From contig CAKRSV010000002.1 of the NCBI GenBank assembly GCA_934401915.1, positions 310,001 through 374,000 of the forward strand: a stretch of 64,000 bases of DNA, read 5' to 3'. A program made the position numbers and the translations under genes. The number at the start of each line of letters is the position of its first letter. Within the stretch, counting starts at the first letter, position 1. A model generated the notes under the pieces. The model was not told where the DNA came from, made no database searches, and was given only the letters and a program-made list of their open reading frames with translations. Origin of the DNA: an uncultured Lachnospiraceae bacterium (lineage in GTDB: Bacteria; Bacillota; Clostridia; Lachnospirales; Lachnospiraceae). This document shows, in pieces, positions 40,776 through 49,913 of this stretch.

Positions 40776-42740
40776 ATGAGAAAAAAGGAAGGAATCGTTG
40801 TAGTGGCAGCGCTGCTTGCGATGGCACTGACAGCGTGCGGAGAACAGAAAACGGAAACGGCGGAGCCGGAGCAGATACAGCAGAGCGGGACAGAAACGGT
40901 GGAGCCGGGAAAAGAGCAGACAGAAGGGAGCAACGGGGACAGCGCGCAGGGGGAAGCGGAAGCGCAGAGCGTGATCCGCTATCCCATGGATTTTTATGGA
41001 AGATATGCGATAAACGATCAAAATATTTATTTCTGCTATGACGGCACAATATACAGCCTGAACCGAAAGGACGACAGTCTCAGCATTTTGCAGAGTTTTG
41101 CAGAAACAGGGGACGACGGGGAGACGGCGCTTTTTGAGGGATTCGATGAGCAGAGTTACAGAGAATTGGAGGAACAGCTCTATCTGGACAGAGATTACCT
41201 CTATTTTTTGCGGGATGTGTACGATGCAGAGAAGTCGGAACAGATCGAAAAGGCGCTGTGGAAGATCGATACCAGAACGGGGGAGAGGGAACAGCTGGAG
41301 ATTCCGGCAGAGGAGATCACGGCGATCTATGTGGTCGATCATCAGCTCTACTACTGGTATTATGATGCAGATTATAACTTTTCACACGAGGTCTATCAGC
41401 TCGAAGAGGATGGCAGCGTCGGCATGAAGATAACCGGACAGGAAAACGACCGGTACTGCGCCATGCCGGAGGGATATACGGAGACATATGCGGGTGCCTG
41501 TCTGCATTTTGTTTATCAGAGCAGTCATTATGAAAAAGTGCTTTTGCTGAATGAAGAGATGGAGCCGGTGGTCTATGATACCGTAACGAAGGAAGAACAG
41601 GCGGTGCCGTCCTATAATGAACTGGACTATTATGACGGTCAGCATCTGGTTTTCCGGATTGCAGATTACAGCGCAGGAGACGGAGAGGAACAAAACTACT
41701 ATATAGATGTGGCAGACGGGGAACAGAAAGAGCTGGATGCGGCGATAAAAGTGGTTATCGGCGCAGATCAGGAGGGAATCTACTATCTGGCAAAGAACGA
41801 GGGAGAAGAAAGCGTTACGCCGATCGAGGAGGAGCTGTATTATTTTTCCTTTGAAAATATGGCAGGGAACAGAGAGCCGCAGCACATCCGGACGATCACA
41901 AAAAGCAGCCGGGTGAAAGATAATCTGGAATTTTTCCAGACGAGCTTTCTGGCGTTTGAAAAGCAGAGTTATTATACCATGGAAGATCAGGACTACAATC
42001 TGGATCTGTACCGCACAGACTGGTCTGAGGGCGAACCGGTCTATCAGGAATGTGGCAGACTCGCCGCCAGCGATCTGGAGGCTCTGGGAGAATACACCTT
42101 TTTCAACGGTACGGAGAACTGCCCTGACTGTGGGAAGCTGGTACTGACCTATTATTTGGAAGGATTCCGACTGACGGAAAAGAAAGCCGGAGACGCTGCG
42201 ATCAATGAGGCAATCCAGACGTATATGGACGAAAACGCAGAGAGCGCTTCCTCAGATTTCGAAGAGGAGAGCTGCGATATGCACGAAGATGGATTCGGGA
42301 TGAGCAATTTCAGAGAGATGGATCTGACGATCACGTACTGGAGCGAGGATTATATCGGCTTTTTGTGGAATGGGTACGATTACTGGCGCGGGGCGGCGCA
42401 TGGGATGCCTTATAGGGCTTTTAAGCTGTATGACAGGAATACGGGAGAAGAGCTTCAGATAGATGAAATTCTGGAAACACCGGAGGAAGAGCTGAATAAG
42501 CTCATTGCCCGGAAATTTGAGGAAAGCGGAGCAGGGGAAGAACTTGGAGTGGACCTGAGCTATGTCTGGGAAAATGCCGGCTACTACAAGGATCACCAGT
42601 TCCGCGCCGGATATTATTATCTGAATGAAAGAGGACTGGTATATTACTTTGGTGTATACGAGATTGCAAGCTATGCAGCGGGGATGCCGTCCGTTGAGAT
42701 ACCCTACGAAGAACTGCAGTGGAAGATCAAGCTGTATTAG
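40776..42740 (+). CDS. Large lipoprotein with DUF3298-like C-terminal domain
   Basis: 654 residues. A signal peptide ending in the lipobox LTAC (near residue 21) is followed by a Glu/Thr-rich linker. The middle 400 residues show repeated beta-propeller-like units with many Tyr-Tyr-containing strands (YCMPEGY..., DGQHLVFRIADY, EGIYYLAKNE). The end (YWRGAAHGMPYRAFKLYDRN followed by GEELQIDEIL) matches the DUF3298 domain of RsiV-type anti-sigma proteins. It is probably cell-surface; function unknown. ATG 40776 follows AAGGAG. Confidence 0.75.
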   Translation: MRKKEGIVVVAALLAMALTACGEQKTETAEPEQIQQSGTETVEPGKEQTEGSNGDSAQGEAEAQSVIRYPMDFYGRYAINDQNIYFCYDGTIYSLNRKDDSLSILQSFAETGDDGETALFEGFDEQSYRELEEQLYLDRDYLYFLRDVYDAEKSEQIEKALWKIDTRTGEREQLEIPAEEITAIYVVDHQLYYWYYDADYNFSHEVYQLEEDGSVGMKITGQENDRYCAMPEGYTETYAGACLHFVYQSSHYEKVLLLNEEMEPVVYDTVTKEEQAVPSYNELDYYDGQHLVFRIADYSAGDGEEQNYYIDVADGEQKELDAAIKVVIGADQEGIYYLAKNEGEESVTPIEEELYYFSFENMAGNREPQHIRTITKSSRVKDNLEFFQTSFLAFEKQSYYTMEDQDYNLDLYRTDWSEGEPVYQECGRLAASDLEALGEYTFFNGTENCPDCGKLVLTYYLEGFRLTEKKAGDAAINEAIQTYMDENAESASSDFEEESCDMHEDGFGMSNFREMDLTITYWSEDYIGFLWNGYDYWRGAAHGMPYRAFKLYDRNTGEELQIDEILETPEEELNKLIARKFEESGAGEELGVDLSYVWENAGYYKDHQFRAGYYYLNERGLVYYFGVYEIASYAAGMPSVEIPYEELQWKIKLY

Positions 42741-42848
42741 GGGAAGAAGATATGGGGGAAAGTGTCTTGACAGGGAGACAGCTACGTTGCGGGGATGCTG
42801 TCTGTATAACTTGCATGGGTTTTGAGAGACACCTTCGGCATACCACGT

Positions 42849-42953
42849 ATGAAGAGAAGGATTCAAGCGGTTTATGACCCGAAGATTTTGCAGGAGCGGG
42901 AAGGCATAAGGCGGTTGATTATGGAAAAGAAAACAGGAGTGGTGCACAGATGA
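42849..42953 (+). CDS. Possible 34-residue small ORF
   Basis: ATG 42849 opens MKRRIQAVYDPKILQEREGI and ends at TGA 42951-42953, overlapping the start of the next gene. It has no clear ribosome site. The charged, in-frame sequence coupled to the next gene makes translation possible, or it may be the tail of a lost gene. The rest of the 42741-42949 gap shows nothing recognisable. Confidence 0.25.
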   Translation: MKRRIQAVYDPKILQEREGIRRLIMEKKTGVVHR

Positions 42954-43255
42954 TCGAGAAGGAAAATTTCCATGTACTTAATTATGTGAAAAAGGAAGAG
43001 TATTCCGGCAGCATGGACGGGATGCGGTATCTTCTGAAAAAAGCGAAAAATGGCGAGGAAGATGTGATACGGGTAACCGTCTGGCCGGAGCCACTCGGCA
43101 TTTTCCGGACGCCCGATGAGCAGAAAACCTTAACCGAAGTGCCACTTACAAAGGAAGGCGTAGAGCAGGCGGCAGACTGGCTGAACGAGCAGTACCAGAG
43201 CCGGGAAGAGTTTTGGCTGGAAAGCCAGAAAAGACCATGGACGGAATACATTTGA
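42950..43255 (+). CDS. Conserved hypothetical protein, 101 residues
   Basis: Acidic soluble protein without signal peptide or membrane helix. A small alpha/beta pattern is seen (GMRYLLKKAKNGEEDVIRVT VWPEPLGIFRT...EVPLTKEGVEQAADWLNEQY). AACAGGAG lies about 10 bases upstream of the ATG. I do not recognise a functional family; similar short proteins occur in clostridia near unrelated genes. Confidence 0.6.
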   Translation: MIEKENFHVLNYVKKEEYSGSMDGMRYLLKKAKNGEEDVIRVTVWPEPLGIFRTPDEQKTLTEVPLTKEGVEQAADWLNEQYQSREEFWLESQKRPWTEYI

Positions 43256-43288
43256 GTAAGATTTATCCTTAAAAAGAACGCAGGATAG

Positions 43289-44560
43289 ATGGACGAAAGG
43301 ATTGCGATGAGAGAGCAAAAAAGAAATACACAGTCAAAACCGATAAAAAATTCCAGCAATAGCACGGTTGAATCCGGGAGAAAACCCAAAAAGCAAAGTC
43401 TGTGCCCCGTTTCGGCAAAATGTGGGGGCTGCCGGTACATTGATATGCCCTATAGCGAGCAGTTAAAGATTAAACGGAAGAATGTACAGAAAATACTGGA
43501 ACCGTTCGGCAGGCTGGAGGAAATGATCGGCATGGAGGATCCCTTTCACTACCGCAATAAAGTGCATGCGGTATATGATTTTCAGAAAGGAAAAGGGATC
43601 GTGTCGGGCATTTATCAGGAAGGAAGCCATCGCGTGATCCCGGTGGAAAGCTGCCTGATCGAGAATGAAAAGGCCGATCAGATCATTGTGTCTATACGGG
43701 AACTGGCAAAATCCTTTAAGATCAAAACTTACGATGAAGATACCGGTTATGGGCTTCTGCGGCACGTGCTTGTCCGGACGGCGCACGCAACCGGCCAGAT
43801 CATGGTGGTGCTGGTGCTTGGCTCTCCGATTCTTCCGTCGAAGAACCATTTTGTACAGGCATTATGTAAACTTCATCCGGAGATAACGACCATTGTGATC
43901 AATGTAAATAATAAGAAAACCAGTATGGTGTTGGGAGACAAGGAGCAGGTGATATATGGAAAAGGCTATATAGAAGACGTGCTTTGCCACAGAACCTTCC
44001 GGATTTCCCCGAAGTCCTTCTATCAGGTAAATCCAGTGCAGACAGAGAAGCTGTATGATAAGGCAATCTCATATGCGGATCTGCGTGGAAACGAAACCGT
44101 GATCGACGCTTATTGCGGAATCGGAACGATCGGACTGGCTGCGGCGGATCGGGCGGCGAAGGTGATCGGCGTGGAGCTCAATCAGGACGCTGTCAGAGAT
44201 GCGGTGGTTAATGCGCGTGTGAACAAGATCCGCAACGTGGATTTTTATCAGAATGATGCGGGGCGTTTTATGGTGCAGCTTGCCGACGCGGGAGAGAAGG
44301 TGGACGTGGTATTCATGGATCCGCCCAGAAGCGGGAGCACGGGGGAATTCATGGACGCGTTAATGACGCTTGCACCTGACCGTGTTGTGTATATTTCCTG
44401 CAATCCGGAGACACTTGCAAGGGATCTTGCGTATCTTACCGGGGAGAGAGGAAGGAAGAATATGGGGAGATACCTGGTGGAGAAGATGGCCGCGGTGGAT
44501 ATGTTTGGGTTTACGGAGCATGTGGAGTCGGTAGTTCTGATGCAGTATTGTGGAAAATAA
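43289..44560 (+). CDS. 23S rRNA (uracil-C5)-methyltransferase, RlmCD/RumA type
   Basis: 423 residues. The Fe-S cluster cysteines are seen in CPVSAKCGGC near the N-terminus and in VESCLIE. The SAM-binding motif VIDAYCGIGTIGLAAA lies near residue 272, followed by VFMDPPRSG and the catalytic cysteine in YISCNPETLARD; the base glutamate is in TEHVESVV. It methylates uracil 747 and/or 1939 of 23S rRNA. There is no TRAM domain in front. ATG 43307 is an alternative start. The ICE begins directly after this gene. Confidence 0.92.
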   Translation: MDERIAMREQKRNTQSKPIKNSSNSTVESGRKPKKQSLCPVSAKCGGCRYIDMPYSEQLKIKRKNVQKILEPFGRLEEMIGMEDPFHYRNKVHAVYDFQKGKGIVSGIYQEGSHRVIPVESCLIENEKADQIIVSIRELAKSFKIKTYDEDTGYGLLRHVLVRTAHATGQIMVVLVLGSPILPSKNHFVQALCKLHPEITTIVINVNNKKTSMVLGDKEQVIYGKGYIEDVLCHRTFRISPKSFYQVNPVQTEKLYDKAISYADLRGNETVIDAYCGIGTIGLAAADRAAKVIGVELNQDAVRDAVVNARVNKIRNVDFYQNDAGRFMVQLADAGEKVDVVFMDPPRSGSTGEFMDALMTLAPDRVVYISCNPETLARDLAYLTGERGRKNMGRYLVEKMAAVDMFGFTEHVESVVLMQYCGK

Positions 44561-44578
44561 GAAAAATAGGCATGTTAG

Positions 44579-44594
44579 ACCACAAGATGTTGTG
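44579..44594. repeat. Palindrome at the chromosome-ICE junction
   Basis: CCACAAGATGTTGTGG has 6-bp arms around GATG, 19 bases after the rRNA methyltransferase stop. It could be part of the ICE end or recombinase site, or a base extension of the neighbouring terminator. Confidence 0.4.
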
Positions 44595-44599
44595 GTTTG

Positions 44600-44647
44600 A
44601 GGGCAAAAATTGGAGCAAAAAATGACCAGTTTTTGCCCTATTTTTTT
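44600..44647 (+). terminator. Intrinsic terminator at the ICE left end
   Basis: AGGGCAAAAA (44600-44609) pairs perfectly with TTTTTGCCCT (44630-44639), followed by A and seven T's. It insulates the ICE operon from the rRNA methyltransferase transcript. Confidence 0.85.
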
Positions 44648-44731
44648 CCACGTTTTTATAGATGCATAGAGGCAAAAAAGAGATTTTTAAGTATTTTGGG
44701 ACAAAATTCAGAGAAAGGAAAAGAAACAGGG

Positions 44732-45466
44732 ATGGAGAAAAAGCAGCACCCAAGTTACGGAATGATTCGGTTTGCAAGGTCCTCAATCGGTGGTTCAGGA
44801 ACGGCATTGTTTGGAAGTTCCATCATGCATAATAATGTCATACGCCTGTCCATTTCAAAAGGCATGATGGAAAGGGAGGGCAACGAGGACTGGTTTTTGG
44901 CAGGGACAGACATCAATGACATGATCGTTGAGGTGGAGATGTCCTATACACAGTTTGCCGAAGCAATCACATCACTTAACATTGGAGAGGGGATACCGGT
45001 TACCATTACAAAAGTGAATGGGACATTCGTTGAACCATGCCCATACAGTGACAGGCAGAAAGTAATGCGCCGGGAAGTGGATGAAGCAACCCGTGACTTG
45101 GTGCGGCAACTGGAAAAGAGGTCAGAGGAGATTGAAAAACTTCTGGATGAGAAACGTGTCCTGAGCAGGGAGGACCGGAGAAATATCGTCTCGACATTGA
45201 AAAATGTACGGCAGGAGTTAAAAAGTAATATCCCCTATCTGCAGAAACTGTTTGCTGAACAGATGGATAAAACCGTGACAGAGGCGAAAGGGGAGTTTGA
45301 AACTTACCTGCAGAACAAGATGAACAGCATTGCACTTGCAGCAATTTCAGAACAGATGAAGCAGGAGGAAATCAGTTTAAACAGAAACATGATACCGGAA
45401 CTGGAAGTACAGGAGGGCGGGGAAGAGGCAGGGGAGATGGAAGCGGGAATGCACATGGACATGTAA
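44732..45466 (+). CDS. Conserved ICE protein with coiled coil, unknown function
   Basis: 244 residues from ATG 44732 (CAGGG upstream). The N-terminal 110 residues form a compact domain (ALFGSSIMHNNVIRLSISKG; VEVEMSYTQFAEAITSLNIG; GIPVTITKVNGT), a type also seen in proteins of gut phages and conjugative elements. Residues about 115-210 are strongly helical and charged (VRQLEKRSEEIEKLLDEKRV), probably a coiled coil. The tail is acidic and Met-rich. No function is known. First gene of the ICE operon. Confidence 0.65.
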   Translation: MEKKQHPSYGMIRFARSSIGGSGTALFGSSIMHNNVIRLSISKGMMEREGNEDWFLAGTDINDMIVEVEMSYTQFAEAITSLNIGEGIPVTITKVNGTFVEPCPYSDRQKVMRREVDEATRDLVRQLEKRSEEIEKLLDEKRVLSREDRRNIVSTLKNVRQELKSNIPYLQKLFAEQMDKTVTEAKGEFETYLQNKMNSIALAAISEQMKQEEISLNRNMIPELEVQEGGEEAGEMEAGMHMDM

Positions 45467-45535
45467 GGCGGTACTTATTTTAGAAATGAAATGGGTGCTG
45501 TCTTTTTTTATGGAAAAAGAAAGGAGACAGATTTG

Positions 45536-46144
45536 ATGTCGGGATTTTTTTGCAACAGTCCAAGACTGCAGTTATTAGAACGGCAGATGCGCCAGCCGCC
45601 GGGATACCGTCCCAGAGGGCAGGGGTGGATGTTTGACATGGAAGAGTGGAAAAGCAGGGGAAATTATTCGGAGATTGTGGACTGTGTCATCAGCCGGATG
45701 CAGATGGAACACTTAAAGAAAAGGATACAGGAGGTATTTGGAAACGCAGAAAAGGAACTGATTTTTTATGACAGCAGGCACAGAAACGATTTTTCTTCCC
45801 TGCTGCTTGGCAGACGGAAAAAGAACCTGTGCGGACTTCCGAATTATGCCGCCGCAGTATTTCTTCTGTCTGCAGATGAAAACCTGTGGGAGAAAGTTTC
45901 TAAGCAGGTGCTGGATACGGGGATTTATTTTGACCGCATCCGGCTTGGCAGCGTTACGCTGGAACAATATATCCTGTTCCATGCGGCAAGGGATGTGTAT
46001 CTGGGGACAAAGCATATCCGGCTGTCGGAGCTGACCGACAGGGAATTGATACCAGATGAAATCTTAAGGCTCATCGTCAATGCATTCGTGATGGAAAGGT
46101 ATGGGGTGGACATCGTAGAACGGGAGGTGTGGAATGAAGATTAG
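45536..46144 (+). CDS. Conserved ICE protein, unknown function
   Basis: 202 residues from ATG 45536 with AAAGGAG upstream. The central YDSRHRNDFSSLL and LCGLPNYAAAVFLLSADENL followed by helical segments resemble the DUF6075 group, but I am not certain. It overlaps the next gene by 11 bases. Soluble, no signal peptide. Confidence 0.6.
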   Translation: MSGFFCNSPRLQLLERQMRQPPGYRPRGQGWMFDMEEWKSRGNYSEIVDCVISRMQMEHLKKRIQEVFGNAEKELIFYDSRHRNDFSSLLLGRRKKNLCGLPNYAAAVFLLSADENLWEKVSKQVLDTGIYFDRIRLGSVTLEQYILFHAARDVYLGTKHIRLSELTDRELIPDEILRLIVNAFVMERYGVDIVEREVWNED

Positions 46145-47786
46145 AGCAAAAAATGGGGGACAGACTGTAGATATAACTCTGCCGGCAACGGACATGGACA
46201 TGCAGTATTGCATGAAATGTATCGGGATAGAAGATATTGTACCGGTATGCTGTATCAGTGAGGTGTGGGATGAACCGTCCTATTTTGGATTCCTGAAAGG
46301 CCAGACAGTCAGCATGGACGAACTTAATTTCTTAGCCAGAAGGCTGGATGGAATGACGGAATACGAAAAAAGAGTGGTGGGTGTCTACAGCAGTGAAACA
46401 GGCATCCGGGAAATGAAACAACTGATCAACCTGACTTACAGCCTGCAGGGACTGTCCCTGCTCACAGACTTAACGGATGGAAACCGTGTCGGGCTGAGAC
46501 TTTATCTGGACCGGCATCTTGCAATCTCAGAAGAAGAAAAGAGCAAAATGGATTTTAACGCATATGCACAGAAGATTTTTTCAGAAGGAAAATGTAAGTT
46601 CCTGCCACATGGGATACTGGTAGATCAGGGATTCCAGATGGAGGAGGTCTATAACGGAAAAACCTTTCCAGAATACATCGACAGACCGGATGAAACCGTG
46701 GCGGTTTTATCTCTTGAAAATGAGGCAGGGGATAAGGAATACCTTTATCTTCCAACGGACATCAGTGCCATGGATAAGGTAAAGAAAAGACTCAACATCG
46801 CAGCATTTGCTGAAGGCATTGTGAACGGGATAGAAAATATCCGGCTGCCGGAAAGCATCCTTCCTTCCCCGGAAGATATGTGTATGTCTCTGCAGGGTGA
46901 TGTCCAGAAACTGACTCTTTTTAATGAGATGTGCCAGACCGTCAGCTGTTTTGATGAAGCAAAAATGGACCGGCTTGCAATGGCGGCAGGATTCGTGGGG
47001 ACAAGTGAATTTACTGATATCACTTACATCGCAAAGCATCTGGATGAATTTGAAATACATCCGCAGATACATACGGATAAAGAGTATGGGGAATTTCTGG
47101 TTAAAGAAGCGGGGATGTTTGAAGTTGATGAACTTCTCCTGCCGCATATTGATTATGCCGGGGTTGCCCGTGATAAAAGACAGGCAACGATGGCAGACAG
47201 CGGATTTATTCCAGAGGGCTTTGTTGGCACGCAGAGGGCGATCCATGAGTATCAGGAATATCAGGGGGAATTTGCCGATCTGCTTGAAAAAAACGGGATA
47301 CCCTGTGAAACGTTCTGCCTTTACAGTTCGCTGGCAGGGATGATGTATCAGGATGGAGAGGAGCAGGAAACGCTGTACCGGAGTGAACTGGCAGATTATG
47401 AGGAACAAATCCAGAAAGCCATCCTCAAAGAAAGGCATGTGGAAGAAGAGCCGAGGGGACTCATGCATTATTTTGACGGGAACAGACAGGTGGCTGCAAA
47501 AGTGATCAGTGCATTTCCGAGAGTGCAGAACATCCGGGGAGAACTGTTCGGAGTTCTGGAATGCAGTATCTGCCAGCCTCTGACACAAAATGAAATCTAT
47601 GAACTGAAAAATTTCTGGGACGGACAGATGAGTGACGGCTGGGGAGAAGGCTTTGAACAAAGACCAATCTATACGCAGGAGGGAGAACTGTATGTCAGTT
47701 TCTGGACACAGGAAAGACACTGGGGCGTCATGACGGAGGAAGAACTGGACAGAATCTGGAATCATGGCATGACGCAGACTCTGTAA
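46134..47786 (+). CDS. ArdA-like antirestriction protein candidate with duplicated domain
   Basis: 550 residues, acidic (many Asp and Glu), as expected for DNA mimics. Two similar units are visible. One (about 50-165) has MDELNFLARRLDGMTEYEKR and CKFLPHGILVDQGF. The other (about 275-370) has DEAKMDRLAMAAGFVGTSEF, YIAKHLDEFEIHPQI and HIDYAGVARDK...DSGFIPEGFVG, which recalls the ArdA C-terminal signature. The final 130 residues are an added domain. ArdA proteins block type I restriction enzymes when an element enters a new cell. ArdA is usually about 165 residues, so this is a large relative; assignment is moderate. Confidence 0.5.
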   Translation: MKIRAKNGGQTVDITLPATDMDMQYCMKCIGIEDIVPVCCISEVWDEPSYFGFLKGQTVSMDELNFLARRLDGMTEYEKRVVGVYSSETGIREMKQLINLTYSLQGLSLLTDLTDGNRVGLRLYLDRHLAISEEEKSKMDFNAYAQKIFSEGKCKFLPHGILVDQGFQMEEVYNGKTFPEYIDRPDETVAVLSLENEAGDKEYLYLPTDISAMDKVKKRLNIAAFAEGIVNGIENIRLPESILPSPEDMCMSLQGDVQKLTLFNEMCQTVSCFDEAKMDRLAMAAGFVGTSEFTDITYIAKHLDEFEIHPQIHTDKEYGEFLVKEAGMFEVDELLLPHIDYAGVARDKRQATMADSGFIPEGFVGTQRAIHEYQEYQGEFADLLEKNGIPCETFCLYSSLAGMMYQDGEEQETLYRSELADYEEQIQKAILKERHVEEEPRGLMHYFDGNRQVAAKVISAFPRVQNIRGELFGVLECSICQPLTQNEIYELKNFWDGQMSDGWGEGFEQRPIYTQEGELYVSFWTQERHWGVMTEEELDRIWNHGMTQTL

Positions 47787-47861
47787 AAAAATAATATTCT
47801 GCTGGATATGTGCTGGTGTATGTAGTATTGTGTGTCCCAAAGAAACCAAGGAGGCAAACAG

Positions 47862-48164
47862 ATGAAATTGGATGATACAGTCATGGTGCAGTTTTTTGGG
47901 GAGCTTATCGAATCATACCGCCAGCAGATCATGGATCAGGAAGAGGCAAGGGAACTTTCAAAGAAGGAAAAAAAGTTCCTGGCAGACTTAAGAAAAGAAC
48001 TGGAGCTGTCAAACCCACAAGCGTACAGGATGGTGACAGAACTTTTTGGATGCATGTTAGATATCAGCCAGATAAAACAGGAACAGCTTTATATACAGGG
48101 AATAAAGGATGGGATACGGATCCGAAAACTGGTAAAAGAAATCGAGGAAGGTGAGGAATGTTAA
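47862..48164 (+). CDS. Small helical ICE protein
   Basis: 100 residues from ATG 47862 (AAGGAGG upstream). Almost entirely helical and charged (ESYRQQIMDQEEARELSKKE; LFGCMLDISQIKQEQLYIQG). No membrane segment. It overlaps the next gene by 7 bases. Unknown function; could be a small regulatory or adaptor protein. Confidence 0.6.
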   Translation: MKLDDTVMVQFFGELIESYRQQIMDQEEARELSKKEKKFLADLRKELELSNPQAYRMVTELFGCMLDISQIKQEQLYIQGIKDGIRIRKLVKEIEEGEEC

Positions 48165-48904
48165 GAAGGGAACAGATAGAACGACTGAAGGAAAGATATC
48201 CTGCGGGTACCGTGGTCAGGCTGGGGCAGATGGAGGGAGAACACCAGATGCCGTCCGGCATGGAGGGAAAAGTAACCGGCGTGGATGATATCGGACAAAT
48301 CCATGTGGAATGGGAAAATGGAAGCACGCTGGCTCTGAATGTGGAAGAGGATGATTTTACTGTTGTTCCGCAGAAGGAAACCATAGCTGAAAAGAAATGC
48401 AGGGAGTTTTTAGGGAAAGTAAATGAGATATTAAAAGAAACAGATTTCTATCGGCTGAATGTGTCATGCAATGGAGGGGACACCGCCTATGCTGCCGAAA
48501 AGCTGCTTGCCATGCATCAGGCATTTGAAACCGTGTACGGGGAAGGATATGTGGATGAAGCGTATGGGATGGTGATGATGCCAGCAGTGGTCTGCGGAAG
48601 AGATTCCGGCATACGCACACTGGCACTTGTCACGCTTGATCTGGAGTCTTCCGGGGAACACTTCGGAACGATTTTCATGACGCCGGGCGGCTTGCTGGAG
48701 CAGGGAAGCAGCTCTTTGAGTGAAAAACAGAAACAGGCACTGGCAGAGTATTATATCCCATACGACTACTGGTACACGCCGCTTGTGGAAAGGGACCATC
48801 ATGTGGATTTTACACAGATGCCGGAAGAGGTGGCAGACATCCTCAGGATGGTGGACGAACTGCTGGTGGAAGGGGAGGCTTTCCATATGAATGAACAAAA
48901 ATAG
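48158..48904 (+). CDS. DUF4314-domain protein
   Basis: 248 residues. Residues 1-70 match DUF4314 (ERYPAGTVVRLGQMEGEH...GMEGKVTGVDDIGQIHVEWEN), a small SH3-like domain common on ICEs. The remaining 170 residues are an unrecognised alpha/beta domain (AEKLLAMHQAFETVYGEGYV; IRTLALVTLDLESSGEHFGT). Unknown role, between the ArdA-like candidate and the adenine methylase. Confidence 0.72.
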   Translation: MLRREQIERLKERYPAGTVVRLGQMEGEHQMPSGMEGKVTGVDDIGQIHVEWENGSTLALNVEEDDFTVVPQKETIAEKKCREFLGKVNEILKETDFYRLNVSCNGGDTAYAAEKLLAMHQAFETVYGEGYVDEAYGMVMMPAVVCGRDSGIRTLALVTLDLESSGEHFGTIFMTPGGLLEQGSSSLSEKQKQALAEYYIPYDYWYTPLVERDHHVDFTQMPEEVADILRMVDELLVEGEAFHMNEQK

Positions 48905-48916
48905 GAGGAAAAAAAT

Positions 48917-49891
48917 TTGAACAGCATCATAAGCTGGGTTGGCGGCAAGAAGGCACTGCGCGATCTGATCTATTTGCGCATGCCGAAAAACTATGACCGC
49001 TACATAGAAGTATTTGGCGGTGGCGGCTGGGTTTTATTCGGGAAACCGCCGGATAAATGCATGGAGGTTTACAATGATTTTAATTCAAATCTTGCAAACC
49101 TCTTTTATTGTGTCAAGGAAAGACCAATGGCACTGCTTCGGGAATTGTCCTTCCTGCCGCTCAACTCCAGAGATGAATTTACAACGCTGCGGAAATTTCT
49201 GACCATGGAAGAATTTAAGAGTGAACATCTTGCAGAAGAATTAGAGATTGCAACGCACTTCTTAAAAGAACCGGAGGCGGCAGAAATCCGTGACATCCTC
49301 ATGGAGCGTGCCGCAGTAGGGGATGTGAAGAGGGCGGCGGCATTCTATAAGATTATCCGTTACAGCTATGGAAGCGGATGCACCTCTTATGGCTGCCAGC
49401 CTTTTGACATACGCAAAACCTTTACCATCATCTGGGAGGCAAACCGCAGGCTGAAGGATACCGTGATCGAGAATAAGGATTTTGAGGCACTCATCCGTCA
49501 ATATGACAGACCGAATGCCTTTTTTTATTGCGATCCGCCGTATTTTGAAACCGAAGGACACTATGAGGTGGTGTTCCGCAAGGAAGATCATGTGAGGCTC
49601 AGGGATACCTTAAAAGGCATACAGGGAAAATTCATGGTTTCCTATAACGACTGTGCCTATATCCGTGAGCTGTATCAGGACTTCCAGATTGAAGCGGTGA
49701 CAAGAATCAACAACCTTGCACAGAGGTATGACAACGGAAGTGAGTTCCCGGAAGTGCTGATTGCCAACTATGACATGGAGGAAAGGAAAAAAAGCATGCC
49801 GATGCAGATGAATCTGTTTGAACTGTACGGGGAACAGAAAACGGTCCGGTGGAAGGGAAAGGAGACAGAGGAAGAGCCACAGGACACATAA
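48917..49891 (+). CDS. DNA adenine (N6) methyltransferase, Dam/D12 class
   Basis: 324 residues starting at TTG (AGGAGG upstream). It has the N-terminal SAM-binding ISWVGGKKALRD, YIEVFGGGGWVLFGKP near residue 35, and the catalytic DPPYFETEGHYE near residue 205. These are the D12-class alpha-type order. No restriction endonuclease is adjacent, so it is an orphan methylase. It probably protects the incoming element from host restriction or marks replication. The recognition site cannot be deduced from the sequence. Confidence 0.92.
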   Translation: MNSIISWVGGKKALRDLIYLRMPKNYDRYIEVFGGGGWVLFGKPPDKCMEVYNDFNSNLANLFYCVKERPMALLRELSFLPLNSRDEFTTLRKFLTMEEFKSEHLAEELEIATHFLKEPEAAEIRDILMERAAVGDVKRAAAFYKIIRYSYGSGCTSYGCQPFDIRKTFTIIWEANRRLKDTVIENKDFEALIRQYDRPNAFFYCDPPYFETEGHYEVVFRKEDHVRLRDTLKGIQGKFMVSYNDCAYIRELYQDFQIEAVTRINNLAQRYDNGSEFPEVLIANYDMEERKKSMPMQMNLFELYGEQKTVRWKGKETEEEPQDT

Positions 49892-49913
49892 AAAAGGAAA
49901 GAAGGAGGAAAAC

